Source: Pseudorhizobium xiangyangii
Lineage (GTDB): Bacteria > Pseudomonadota > Alphaproteobacteria > Rhizobiales > Rhizobiaceae
Direction of reading: 5' to 3'
Assembly: GCF_020531965.1 (NCBI RefSeq)
Contig: NZ_JAJAWH010000016.1
Span: forward strand, 62,001-126,000
DNA: 64,000 nucleotides
The notes under the pieces were generated by a model, which saw nothing but the letters and a program-made list of their open reading frames with translations, was not told where the DNA came from and searched no databases. Positions 16,434 through 23,740 of the stretch are shown here, piece by piece. Numbering within the stretch: the first letter of the stretch is position 1; every line of letters starts with the position of its first letter. The position numbers were made by a program, and so were the translations under genes.

Positions 16434-17882
16434 TTAGAGTGACGGCTGTTCGGCTGATGCTGCCTTATTCCTCGCTCTTTGCGCCGCCTTCCGTTCCCGA
16501 TCATAGGTTCGTTGCTCTTCCACCGTCCGATTGACTTGAGGACGACCAAGCGCCTTCCTTTCGTACGATAGATCAAGCTCCAAGGGAGTGGATGGAGCGC
16601 ATCCATAAAGCTCCTGAATGTATGCTGCGATGCCTTCATCGGGTACGACGACTGTGATCGTGCTTGTGTTGTCCTTGTTGCGGACAGCGGTTCTACCGAT
16701 GAACTGTTGAACCATTTCGTAGCATAGTGCCGCCTTGGCTTGCTTTGCCGTGATGCCGTAAAATGCCATCAGTCGGTGACGGGTTACCGGGTCATGGTTG
16801 ATGGCAGCGCCAAACACAGCCATTGTATGGTGCGACAGGCTGTTCCAGCCGTGCGGCGCGGTCATGACCCGTTCGCCAAACCCTTCGCATTCCAATGCCC
16901 AATCATAGTCTTTGTCGCCGTTCTTGTTCGTACAGAAGATATGCGGTCGATGCCCGAACGTGGTCGCTACGGTTGAGGCGTAGGCGATATAGAAGAGTTC
17001 AGCACCCATATCTTTGTGGAGGCGGTCATAGAAGGACTGCGACAGGTTCTTGAGTGGTAGATTGTACAACACGATGTTCACGGCTTGATGGCTTAGATCA
17101 TGGTAATCCAGCCTGTCTTCAATCTCTTTGTGAGACTGGAATACAACGTCGCGAGACCACATCAGCGCCAGCATCGTACGCTCTAAATTCGCTGCCAGAA
17201 CGATGGTCTCTTTATGAGCATCCACAATGGTTGGCAGTGTGAAGATCGTGAACTGAAGCGGCACTTTTTCCATGCCCTTCTTCTTCTTCTTTTCGAACTC
17301 TTCACCGGAGATGGCGGCATCGAATGTTTCTTTATCGATGACGACTTGATGATGCTGGTTCTTAACGAATGCGTCCAATTCGCGGGCAGGTTTGCCGTAC
17401 GATTTGTAATCGTTGTCTTCGCTCCAGCTTTGATTCATTGGGGTAGCGACGACTTCGTAATATCCATCGACATGGCTATCAGTAACGGTAAGTTCCTGAA
17501 CATCCTCTGCCGACTTGAACCAAATCTTGATGGTTTCCAGCGGTGAGAAGCTTTCGTCTAAAACGAGGATGCGGTTCGCGGTATCGGTGGAAGTGTTGAG
17601 CGCAATCTTGTTGTTGCAAATTAGTACGCCGTCATATCGTTTCGCGCACTGGCTCTTAAACTCTTCTGATGCTGATCGGAAAATTTCCTGTGAAATCACA
17701 TGAGACTTCACGCCAAGCTCCAGAAAACGACTGTGGTGCTCGTTTGAGAGGTTATTGGTCGGGGTTGCCAGTGTGAGCGGGATTGGACCGTATTTGGCGA
17801 TCCTTTCGGCATGCCATTCTCTGAAAGAGCGTGATTTTGCGCTACCGATTGGACCGCTTACTATGTGAATTGTCTTCGTCAT
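16434..17882 (-). CDS. SF2-like helicase / P-loop ATPase, possible replication protein of the element
   Basis: About 482 residues. Helicase-like motifs in order: Walker A variant GPIGSAKS (10-17, alanine where the last glycine is normal), motif Ia-like LATPTNNL (about 38-45), Walker B DE at 109-110 (VLDESF), and a motif VI-like QQFIGRTAVR near the C-terminal third, ending in a very basic tail (RERKAAQRARNKAA). This is the pattern of SF2 helicases including origin-binding types carried by small elements. ATG at 17882 has GAGG upstream; an upstream in-frame start is unlikely. It adjoins a 1.2-kb structured non-coding region, suggesting a role in replicating the excised element. Function is inference. 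Confidence 0.6.
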   Translation of the reverse strand: MTKTIHIVSGPIGSAKSRSFREWHAERIAKYGPIPLTLATPTNNLSNEHHSRFLELGVKSHVISQEIFRSASEEFKSQCAKRYDGVLICNNKIALNTSTDTANRILVLDESFSPLETIKIWFKSAEDVQELTVTDSHVDGYYEVVATPMNQSWSEDNDYKSYGKPARELDAFVKNQHHQVVIDKETFDAAISGEEFEKKKKKGMEKVPLQFTIFTLPTIVDAHKETIVLAANLERTMLALMWSRDVVFQSHKEIEDRLDYHDLSHQAVNIVLYNLPLKNLSQSFYDRLHKDMGAELFYIAYASTVATTFGHRPHIFCTNKNGDKDYDWALECEGFGERVMTAPHGWNSLSHHTMAVFGAAINHDPVTRHRLMAFYGITAKQAKAALCYEMVQQFIGRTAVRNKDNTSTITVVVPDEGIAAYIQELYGCAPSTPLELDLSYERKALGRPQVNRTVEEQRTYDRERKAAQRARNKAASAEQPSL

Positions 17883-18260
17883 TGAAATGAAACCTCGTAG
17901 AATTTGAAATAGAAACGAAAAAAGTCCTCGTGCGTCTGGGCATGACACGAGGACCTTTGATAGACTTTTCGTTTTCTATTCAGGAGGTTCGTTGCGCAAA
18001 GCCGACGACAGGGACTGTTGAATTACAGTCCTGCCCAGACCTTGCATTCAACAAATGCATTTAGGGAAACGTCATGCTGACGACGGGCGAAATAGCCGTA
18101 AATCGTACGAAGCGATGAATTTTCTTTGAGAAAATCAGCAGTGGCAACAGGTGTCGATGATGTGAAGCGCGTCAGTGCTGAAGATTCTTAAAGAATATCA
18201 TGGATCGTGGTGGAAGTCAAACAAAAATGTGAACGAACCGTGAAGATTCAGCAACGTTTT

Positions 18261-18311
18261 GCTACACTTCAGGTTCTTTGCTATACCTAAACCGGTCTTC
18301 GCTACACTTCA
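18261..18311 (+). repeat. Iteron-like direct repeats
   Basis: GCTACACTTCA (18261-18271), GCTATACCTAA (18280-18290) and GCTACACTTCA (18301-18311), about 20 bp apart, i.e. on one helix face. Spacing and position near the helicase gene resemble origin iterons. Confidence 0.4.
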
Positions 18312-18402
18312 CGATGTGAGTTGGAATCCAGTCGATATAGGTTGGATAGCCATGGGATTGATTTATACCGAGTGACATCACATCTTCAATACAATGAACC
18401 GT

Positions 18403-18619
18403 GAGTTCGGTAAGGCGTAAGCCGTCCGAACGAAGCTGCCGAAGGCAGTTATTCAATGTCGATGGGATTCAATAGGGTTGATCTTATCCGAGTGAACCCC
18501 ATTGAATTTGATCGGATGCCAATGGGATTTGAACCATATCAAGTAAGATCACATCTTAAAAAACATTAGTCCTTGAGTTCGGTAAGGCGAAGCCGTCCGG
18601 ACGAAACTGCCGAAGGCAG
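18403..18619 (+). repeat. Two 45-46-bp hairpin modules, 172 bp apart
   Basis: Copies at 18403-18448 and 18575-18619. Each reads GAGTTCGGTAAGGCG(T)AAGCCGTCC, then GAAC or GGAC, then CTGCCGAAGGCAG. Each folds as an outer stem GTTCGG/CCGAAC (copy 2: GTTCGG/CCGGAC, kept by a G-U pair), an inner GGC/GCC stem, and a second hairpin CTGCC-GAA-GGCAG. Flanking words (ATGGGATT, GAGTGA, ATCACATCTT) are also shared, so the duplicated unit is longer than the hairpins. Confidence 0.7.
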
Positions 18620-18890
18620 GAGTCAATGTCGATAGAAACCAATAGGTGATGATCTGATCTATTGAATCCCATCACACCCTACGGGTAAGATCACACATCA
18701 ATAGATGAAATGGAAAACGATTGGAATTTAAACCAACAATGGATTCTAACGGATTCTAATGGTTTCTATGGATCGTTAGGAACGGCTTCGCCGTAACCGT
18801 CTCGCTTCGCTCGTCGGTTATATTCATGGTTTATTAGATTCTTGTAGCTGGTTGAATCTGATTCCTATCCTATGGAATCTTATGGATTTT

Positions 18891-19130
18891 TGTCCCAATT
18901 AATTCTTTAGAGTATACTATAGAGACTAAAATGGGACATCACAGCAAGCACCGGATGAAGTGGAGCAAGGGGACATTCTATTGCCGTCCATCCCGTTTTG
19001 CCGTCCTCCCACCGTCTCATTAGGGTAAACCCAAACAGCGCAACCGCCTGATACACTTTTTGCGTCTCAATAGGGTTGTTATTCCTCAACCGAGACAGTA
19101 TGACTCAATGGTCTTAAACCCATATGGGAC
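18891..19130. promoter_or_regulatory. TGTCCC half-sites, possible res region of the serine recombinase
   Basis: TGTCCCA at 18891 and its inverse TGGGACA at 18932 flank a symmetric AGTATACT centre; GGGGACA near 18968 and TGGGACA near 19125 follow, ending at the recombinase gene. Tn3-type resolvase half-sites begin TGTCY, so this fits a multi-subsite res locus, but spacing was not matched to a known res. Confidence 0.4.
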
Positions 19131-19139
19131 ACTTTCATC

Positions 19140-19691
19140 GTGAACCACATTTACGGCTACGCACGAGTCAGCAGCACTGATCAAGACCTATCGATTCAGG
19201 AAGCAGCGTTGAAAGCTGCCGGAGCGACGGTGATCCGATCTGAAAAGAAAACCGGCACCACCACTAAAGGACGCGATGAACTCGCCACGCTGATCGAGTT
19301 CGCCAGACCCGGCGACACGATCATAGTCACCCGCATCGATAGACTCGCTCGCTCCATCGGCGACTTGTCCAAAATCGTTGATGAATTGACCACCAAGGGC
19401 GTCCACCTGAAGGCGACCGAACAGCCAATCGACACCAGTTCACCAGCGGGAAGGGCCTTCCTTCAGATGTTGGGTGTGTTCGCCGAATTCGAGACCGCCA
19501 TTCGCAAAGAGCGGCAACTTGAGGGCATAGCGAAAGCCAAGGCTAACGGCGTCTATAAGGGGCGGACGCCGAAGATCGCTGTCGATGAGGTCATGAAGCT
19601 CATTGGTGCCGGGATGCGCCCCACCGACATTGCCAAGGAACTGAAAATTGGCAGGGCATCTGTCTACCGGGCACTGGCAAACGACGGCTAA
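19140..19691 (+). CDS. Serine recombinase (resolvase/invertase family)
   Basis: 183 residues, small serine recombinase. Catalytic Ser11 in YARVSSTDQD, the downstream arginines in IIVTRIDRLARSIGDL, the long helix segment MLGVFAEFETAIRKERQLEG, and a C-terminal HTH (IGAGMRPTDIAKELKIGRASVYRAL). Starts with GTG at 19140. It could resolve multimers of the excised element or invert DNA; TGTCCCA half-sites upstream are candidate targets. Codon use and position place it inside the ssrS-borne element. Confidence 0.9.
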   Translation: MNHIYGYARVSSTDQDLSIQEAALKAAGATVIRSEKKTGTTTKGRDELATLIEFARPGDTIIVTRIDRLARSIGDLSKIVDELTTKGVHLKATEQPIDTSSPAGRAFLQMLGVFAEFETAIRKERQLEGIAKAKANGVYKGRTPKIAVDEVMKLIGAGMRPTDIAKELKIGRASVYRALANDG

Positions 19692-19907
19692 TATAGGATT
19701 AAGTTCCTATAATGCTCATGTATTCCATTATTATGGAACTCGGTGGGGGTTTTGGCGCGTTTGCCGTGCCGGGGCGATATATGTGGTCCCGCCAAGGACT
19801 GCCAAGGACTGCTAAGGATTACTACGAACCGCCACTTAAGGAAGCAGACGTGGACTACCCCTGAATTGCGTCGTATTCTCGCATGATCAGGGCAGGGAGC
19901 AACCGAA

Positions 19908-20135
19908 GTGAGCACGGTTGATGATCTTCCATCGAATTCCTACTCCGGCTTAGACCACTCGACCGGTGATCCGTTCGTGCGCATTCATGGCGACGACGTC
20001 TGCTTCAAAGAAGGTCGAGCAGCGGCGGAAGCAGGGATTAGCGTTGAACAAAATCCTTACGGGTACTCCGGAAATCGGCAATCGAGGTTGTGGATCATGG
20101 GCTTCATGTCCCGGTCAGTTGGGAACTTCACATAG
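19908..20135 (+). CDS. Rmf/CrpP-like small protein
   Basis: 75 residues with a GTG start and AGGGAG at a good distance. The central segment FKEGRAAAEAGISVEQNPYG followed by RLWIMGF matches the pattern of the ribosome modulation factor/CrpP superfamily (helix with GRxAAxxG, NPY, then a WxxGF helix). Classical Rmf dimerises ribosomes in stationary phase; CrpP-like relatives are often on plasmids and phages and their roles are debated. Family assignment is from pattern only. Confidence 0.5.
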   Translation: MSTVDDLPSNSYSGLDHSTGDPFVRIHGDDVCFKEGRAAAEAGISVEQNPYGYSGNRQSRLWIMGFMSRSVGNFT

Positions 20136-20152
20136 CCACTCCACTATATGCG

Positions 20153-20383
20153 TCACTCCACATCGATGACTTCGCTGAACGCGATTTCCTTTAAAACAAG
20201 CCCATCCGGAGTCGTGATCTCGAAAACGCGGTCATCTTCGACATTGGGAAAGTCCGGTGACCTCATTTCGAGTATTGCCCGCAGCGCCTGTTCATAGGCT
20301 TGATCGAGCGTACCGAATTCCAAGCCGTCTTCATCCTCGTTCAGTTTGTCATTCTTTCGGATATGGAAATAGTACTTGGGCAT
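20153..20383 (-). CDS. DUF6894 family protein, copy A
   Basis: 76 residues: YYFHIRKNDKLNEDEDGLEF, then an alanine-rich helix, then VFEITTPDGLVLKEIAFSEV. This is the DUF6894 pattern (YxFHxR, DxxGxE, FxIxDxxGxxLxxxxF), a small rhizobial family without known function. AGAGGAG lies upstream of the ATG. A paralogue follows 157 bp upstream on the same strand. Confidence 0.75.
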   Translation of the reverse strand: MPKYYFHIRKNDKLNEDEDGLEFGTLDQAYEQALRAILEMRSPDFPNVEDDRVFEITTPDGLVLKEIAFSEVIDVE

Positions 20384-20539
20384 CTGCTTTGCGCTCCTCT
20401 TTGGAGTGCTAAAACCAGTACCGGTTCAAACAGTTCCATTCGTGCGGTGAACTCGATACATGCCAGTCGCAACACGCGAGCGTGAACTGAGAAAAGGGCG
20501 ATTTAGTATTGCCTGATGGACTGCTGTCTACAGACAACA

Positions 20540-20776
20540 TCACTCCAGCCGAAACACGTCCTTGAATGGCACTTCTCTTAGAACCAGCCCATCTGGATCG
20601 GTAATCTCAAACACGCGCTCGTCGTCGTGGAAATGAGCCGGTCTCGCCAGCACCATCTCTATCGCAGTCCTAACGGCTTCGGCGTGGGCCTCATCCAGCG
20701 TTTCGAACTCTACGCCCCGCTCGTCACGGTCAAGTTCGCCGTTCTCACCACGAATATGGAAGTGATATTTAAGCAT
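20540..20776 (-). CDS. DUF6894 family protein, copy B
   Basis: 78 residues, clearly paralogous to the neighbour at 20153: YHFHIRGENGELDRDERGVEF and VFEITDPDGLVLREVPFKDV align without gaps at both ends. The two differ mostly in the middle helix (copy B has ARPAHFHD). A weak ribosome binding site; possibly co-transcribed with the SIR2 gene upstream. Function unknown. Confidence 0.75.
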   Translation of the reverse strand: MLKYHFHIRGENGELDRDERGVEFETLDEAHAEAVRTAIEMVLARPAHFHDDERVFEITDPDGLVLREVPFKDVFRLE

Positions 20777-20782
20777 TCGCTA

Positions 20783-21004
20783 CTATACAGCCAATATCTT
20801 GTATGCAGTAGGAATTTTGATCGGCACCATCGGGACGAACGGTGTTGTTGATGCTGGTCTTAATCCGTGATCGCCGTCCACCTCGTCAAAATCCAACCGA
20901 TCAATTAGCTCCATCAAATAAGAACGGATGGAGAACGTCGTGGATGATGGCTTACGGCTGGTGTCACTGTCTTTGAACGGCTCGTGTTGTAATGAACCGC
21001 CCAA
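20783..21004 (-). CDS. Doubtful small ORF
   Basis: 73 codons from TTG, no ribosome binding site. The segment SYLMELIDRLDFDEVDGDHG looks protein-like but nothing is recognised; it may be a remnant between the SIR2 and DUF6894 genes or simply chance. Confidence 0.2.
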   Translation of the reverse strand: MGGSLQHEPFKDSDTSRKPSSTTFSIRSYLMELIDRLDFDEVDGDHGLRPASTTPFVPMVPIKIPTAYKILAV

Positions 21005-21034
21005 GGGTGATCCGGGAGGAGAGGGGAAACGCCC

Positions 21035-22063
21035 TTATTTCACCAGCGCCATGCTGTGAGACTGAATGAATTTGGCGCACTTCATCTCGTACTGGATGTG
21101 GACGGACTCTTCGTTCGTAATGTCGCTTTGCATTGAGTAGAGGTTGATGATCCTCCTCTTTAACCGCCGATCAATCACGTCATCGTAGCCGTAACCGGTC
21201 GCATAGATTTCCATTGGCTCCATACTGGAATGCCTCATTCGGTCTGGTGCCAGCAAATCCATGTTTTGAGGTGCGAACGCGAAGCCAAGGAATACCAGTG
21301 TAGAGGCGCTAAGCATTGCCTCTTCAATCTGCTGTGCTGTCTCGCTCACAACGGATTCAGACCAAGTGACGATGCTTTCGCTCATTGCCCTAAGTCGGTG
21401 AGAGGCTACTTCGTCTCCAAATGGATGGACGTCTAATCTGCCGAGACTGCCGTAGGGGTGAATGATGTTGATCTGATCGACAATCTGACGGGCCTTCTGC
21501 CGATCTATGCCACGGAACGTTTTTATAATGGCTTCAGTAAGATAGTGTTCGATACATCTATCATAGTTAAAGACGATGATCGTGATGTTGTTGCCGACCT
21601 GTTCGACGTCATCGTTTCTCACGCCTTCGAACAGAAGTTGTGTGAATGTTTTGATCCATGTTCCGTTCACGTTGTCCCATAGGAAGGGGTCGCGACTATT
21701 TTTGTTCCGGGCTAAGAGGCTTCCATGTTCAGCCTTGGCAATGGCGTAGGCAATCTGAAGCTTTCCGGTTTCCGCAATGATAGGATCGTCGTAATGGCGG
21801 TTTATGAATTCATCTATTGATCCAGCAAGATCGATTGACCGATTGATTTCAGCCATCGATTCAAATCGCTGTCTGAGATCGTTTCCGTCTCGATAACGTT
21901 CCCGCAATTCGTCATAAATCGCCCGAACGCCTTCCCGAAGATCGTACTCAATCCGAAAGTTGCTGTTCTGCTTGATCGTGTCCATGAGGGCAGAACCGAC
22001 CGGCAGATTGAATTCTGCGCTTGCTCCAGCGCCTACAATGAAGACTGTATTGTCTGCGAACAT
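21035..22063 (-). CDS. SIR2-like domain protein, candidate defence NADase
   Basis: 342 residues. SIR2-type nucleotide-binding motif VFIVGAGASAEFNLPVGSAL (GAGAS at 11-15), FNYD at 165-168, the catalytic-type histidine at 202 (IIHPYGSLG) and the closing Rossmann strand VFLGFAFAPQN (about 257-267). This order is that of SIR2_2-type proteins common in anti-phage systems, which degrade NAD+ on infection and stop growth. No partner domain is fused. It lies 54 bp downstream of a membrane/coiled-coil gene on the same strand, so the two form a likely operon. NADase activity is inferred from the family. Confidence 0.75.
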   Translation of the reverse strand: MFADNTVFIVGAGASAEFNLPVGSALMDTIKQNSNFRIEYDLREGVRAIYDELRERYRDGNDLRQRFESMAEINRSIDLAGSIDEFINRHYDDPIIAETGKLQIAYAIAKAEHGSLLARNKNSRDPFLWDNVNGTWIKTFTQLLFEGVRNDDVEQVGNNITIIVFNYDRCIEHYLTEAIIKTFRGIDRQKARQIVDQINIIHPYGSLGRLDVHPFGDEVASHRLRAMSESIVTWSESVVSETAQQIEEAMLSASTLVFLGFAFAPQNMDLLAPDRMRHSSMEPMEIYATGYGYDDVIDRRLKRRIINLYSMQSDITNEESVHIQYEMKCAKFIQSHSMALVK

Positions 22064-22117
22064 CTGTGAGCCTTTATCCCGTGTGTCGAAATCTCGTATT
22101 TAATCAAATGCCCATTA

Positions 22118-22843
22118 TTAATCATCGCCAACCCGCATAGCTACGTACAGCCTGTCCTGTATCTCTGCTGGGGAGAGTTGATCAAACAAGCAACTCTCCA
22201 CAGAGGAGATCTCTTGCGCCGCTTCGGTGCTTGAGTACAATTCGATGTAGTTTCCAGAATCATCATACTGTTTGTCGATGTGCTTCTGACGCAGCGTTTT
22301 TATCTGTCTAATGCTCTCGCTTAGTTCAACGAACCAGTCTGTAATTCCTTCGCCAAATACAAACGAGGCCCGTTGAGCGAGCCCGTCCATATCCTCATGG
22401 GCACGACCCATGAAATGGTTTGGAGCGTGTTTCGCCGAGAATGCTCTAAGGTCATCGTAGATTTTGTATCGCTCGCCAAAAAGGTTCAGCCGATAGGTCC
22501 GCTTGGCGCTCTCTTCTGCTTGTCGATGCTGCTGCTGAAGTAGATCGTTCTGGCTGTTGATCGTCTTCAATTGAGCATCAACGACCTTCCGGCTCTCAAC
22601 GAACTGTTCGCGGGTTTCGTTGAGTTCTTGTCGTTGAGTAAGGACCGCTGCGACCAGCCATATGAGTGCGAGGGGGGCGAACACCCCGGCAAGGAAATCG
22701 CCTATCGCATTGAGTTCGGTTGTGCCCGAAAAGAACGTGAAAATTCGATCTGATCCGATCTGCCAGAAAAGCGCGACCAGATAGACGACTGTCAATACAC
22801 CAGCCAATATTAGCCAGTTGGCACGTTTGAGCCAGTTTCGCAT
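22118..22843 (-). CDS. Membrane protein with coiled coil, partner of the SIR2 protein
   Basis: 241 residues. Two membrane helices (about 10-28 and 50-68) linked by a short loop, then a long charged coiled coil (about 71-115, LTQRQELNETREQF onward) and a helical cytosolic domain. The module GDFLAGVFAPLALIWLVAAVL followed by Gln/Glu-rich coiled coil resembles the N-terminus of putative abortive-infection proteins (putAbiC type). GGAGGAAG ribosome binding site. First gene of the pair with the SIR2 protein. It could sense phage at the membrane or anchor the effector; that is inference. Confidence 0.65.
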   Translation of the reverse strand: MRNWLKRANWLILAGVLTVVYLVALFWQIGSDRIFTFFSGTTELNAIGDFLAGVFAPLALIWLVAAVLTQRQELNETREQFVESRKVVDAQLKTINSQNDLLQQQHRQAEESAKRTYRLNLFGERYKIYDDLRAFSAKHAPNHFMGRAHEDMDGLAQRASFVFGEGITDWFVELSESIRQIKTLRQKHIDKQYDDSGNYIELYSSTEAAQEISSVESCLFDQLSPAEIQDRLYVAMRVGDD

Positions 22844-23533
22844 TCTTCCTCCAAGACACGCTCATGCGTTGTCACGACTCTGACAAGCAACCTAAGCCAG
22901 TAGTCGTGGTTCCAGGAAGCCAGATACCCGCCGAACGCGAGCAGAACCTAAGTTCGTTGGGGAAAACCGTGGGGTTGTCGTGAAAGCGAACCCGTTGCCG
23001 AAGGGTAGGCGACCTGCCCACCTCCACGACGATGCCAGAGATCGTTCAGGCAAGTCGCGCCTTAAGTGCTGCCGGGGCGGTGTCAGAGGGGGTCGTGAAG
23101 GGGGACGCATCCGACTTAACTCTGGGGGAGTAGGGAATGCATCCAACTTCACGACGACGGCGGAAATAGATTAGCCAAGTCATTCTTCAAGTCCTGCCAA
23201 GTAAGCAAATCTTGCACCCTCTAAGGCTGGCGATCATGGACGCGTCACACTTATCAGCGACTGAGCGACAGGACTTTTCATTGGGTCACCTGCAGCTGCC
23301 CGCCTCCTTGGGATACGGTAGAGGCTCTATATGCCGTGCCGGTGGATACGAAGCATTTCACGCGGAGACACTGTTTGGTCGCGCACAACAGGCGCATTTT
23401 GCTGTTGCAGATTTTGACACCGCTTGTAACATTGGCATCTCAACCGGAGCCGAACTTCTGAGCGTGTCAGGTTAGATATCAGTGCGATGAAACGGCATGG
23501 CGACTGAGAAAAGAAATATAGAAACAGATGGTT
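22844..23533. other. Right-end non-coding region of the element
   Basis: 690 bp between the defence pair and attR. Open frames here (for example 22980-23174, 22892-23152, 23212-23475) have no ribosome binding site or recognisable content. Near 23090-23150 the words GACGCATCC and AATGCATCC recur. One integrase arm-like site lies at 23412. It probably holds the promoter of the leftward defence pair. Confidence 0.5.
23412..23435 (+). promoter_or_regulatory. Possible integrase arm-type site, right end
   Basis: TTTTGACACCG (23412-23422), identical to the left-end site, followed by a weaker copy CTTGTAACATTGG; about 110 bp inside attR, same orientation as at the left. Confidence 0.4.
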
Positions 23534-23654
23534 GCCATACTCGATCCAAAGGGAGCTGTCCCTGACCAGGCCCGTGGGCTTGGTCATATGGCGCCCACCT
23601 ACGTTTGTAGGCACCCAGGATCGTAAACCTCCATCGGTTGCCGTGGATCGCGCT
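23534..23654 (+). repeat. attR: displaced 3' part of ssrS
   Basis: 121 bp identical to 13719-13839. Lacks the 5' half of 6S RNA, so it is a non-functional remnant; the original downstream chromosome begins at 23655. Confidence 0.85.
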
Positions 23655-23740
23655 TCTTCACGCTCGTCCTGCCCTGCTCCACTTGACTTTCCGGGGATGC
23701 CGCCCGAGTTTCCCGCGACCTTCATAGACTTCGGGGACAT

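Larger units (their letters stand above)
17883..19139. other. 1.26-kb AT-rich, repeat-rich non-coding region
   Basis: No convincing gene in either strand. It contains a hairpin GGACTGT/ACAGTCC (18012-18031), three iteron-like repeats near 18260-18311, twin 46-bp hairpin modules (18403 and 18575), more stem-loops (for example AACGGCTTCGCCGTAACCG at 18781), recurring ATGGGATT/AATCCCAT words, and TGTCCCA half-sites before the serine recombinase. It could be a replication origin, a structured RNA locus, or both. Confidence 0.6.
13719..23654 (+). mobile_element. Integrated element inserted in ssrS (integrative element / satellite-like island)
   Basis: DNA bounded by 121-bp perfect direct repeats (13719-13839 and 23534-23654; period 9,815 bp). 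Contents: tyrosine integrase beside the left repeat, XRE regulator, two small unknown genes, SF2-like helicase, repeat-rich non-coding region, serine recombinase, Rmf-like gene, two DUF6894 genes, and a SIR2 plus membrane-protein pair. The non-coding core is clearly AT-rich compared with the flanking chromosome. No relaxase, type IV secretion or virion genes are visible, so it would need help to transfer. Flanking chromosome reads zapA-ssrS on the left and a signalling operon on the right. Confidence 0.85.

Noticed and set aside
18262..18456. 64-codon minus frame in the structured region
   Set aside because: Runs through the iteron-like repeats and a hairpin module, without a ribosome binding site.
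17883..19139. CRISPR array
   Set aside because: Repeats are only two long hairpin units and irregular words; no regular repeat-spacer pattern and no cas genes in the window.
17883..19139. Retron-type non-coding RNA
   Set aside because: No reverse transcriptase gene anywhere in the element.
19688..19915. 75-codon minus frame after the serine recombinase
   Set aside because: No ribosome binding site, no protein-like pattern, overlaps the leader of the Rmf-like gene.
22892..23475. Small frames near the right end of the element
   Set aside because: Conflicting strands, Arg/Pro-rich or TTG-started, no ribosome binding sites.
13719..23654. Insertion sequence or transposon
   Set aside because: No transposase or terminal inverted repeats; the ends are long direct repeats of ssrS, as made by a tyrosine integrase.
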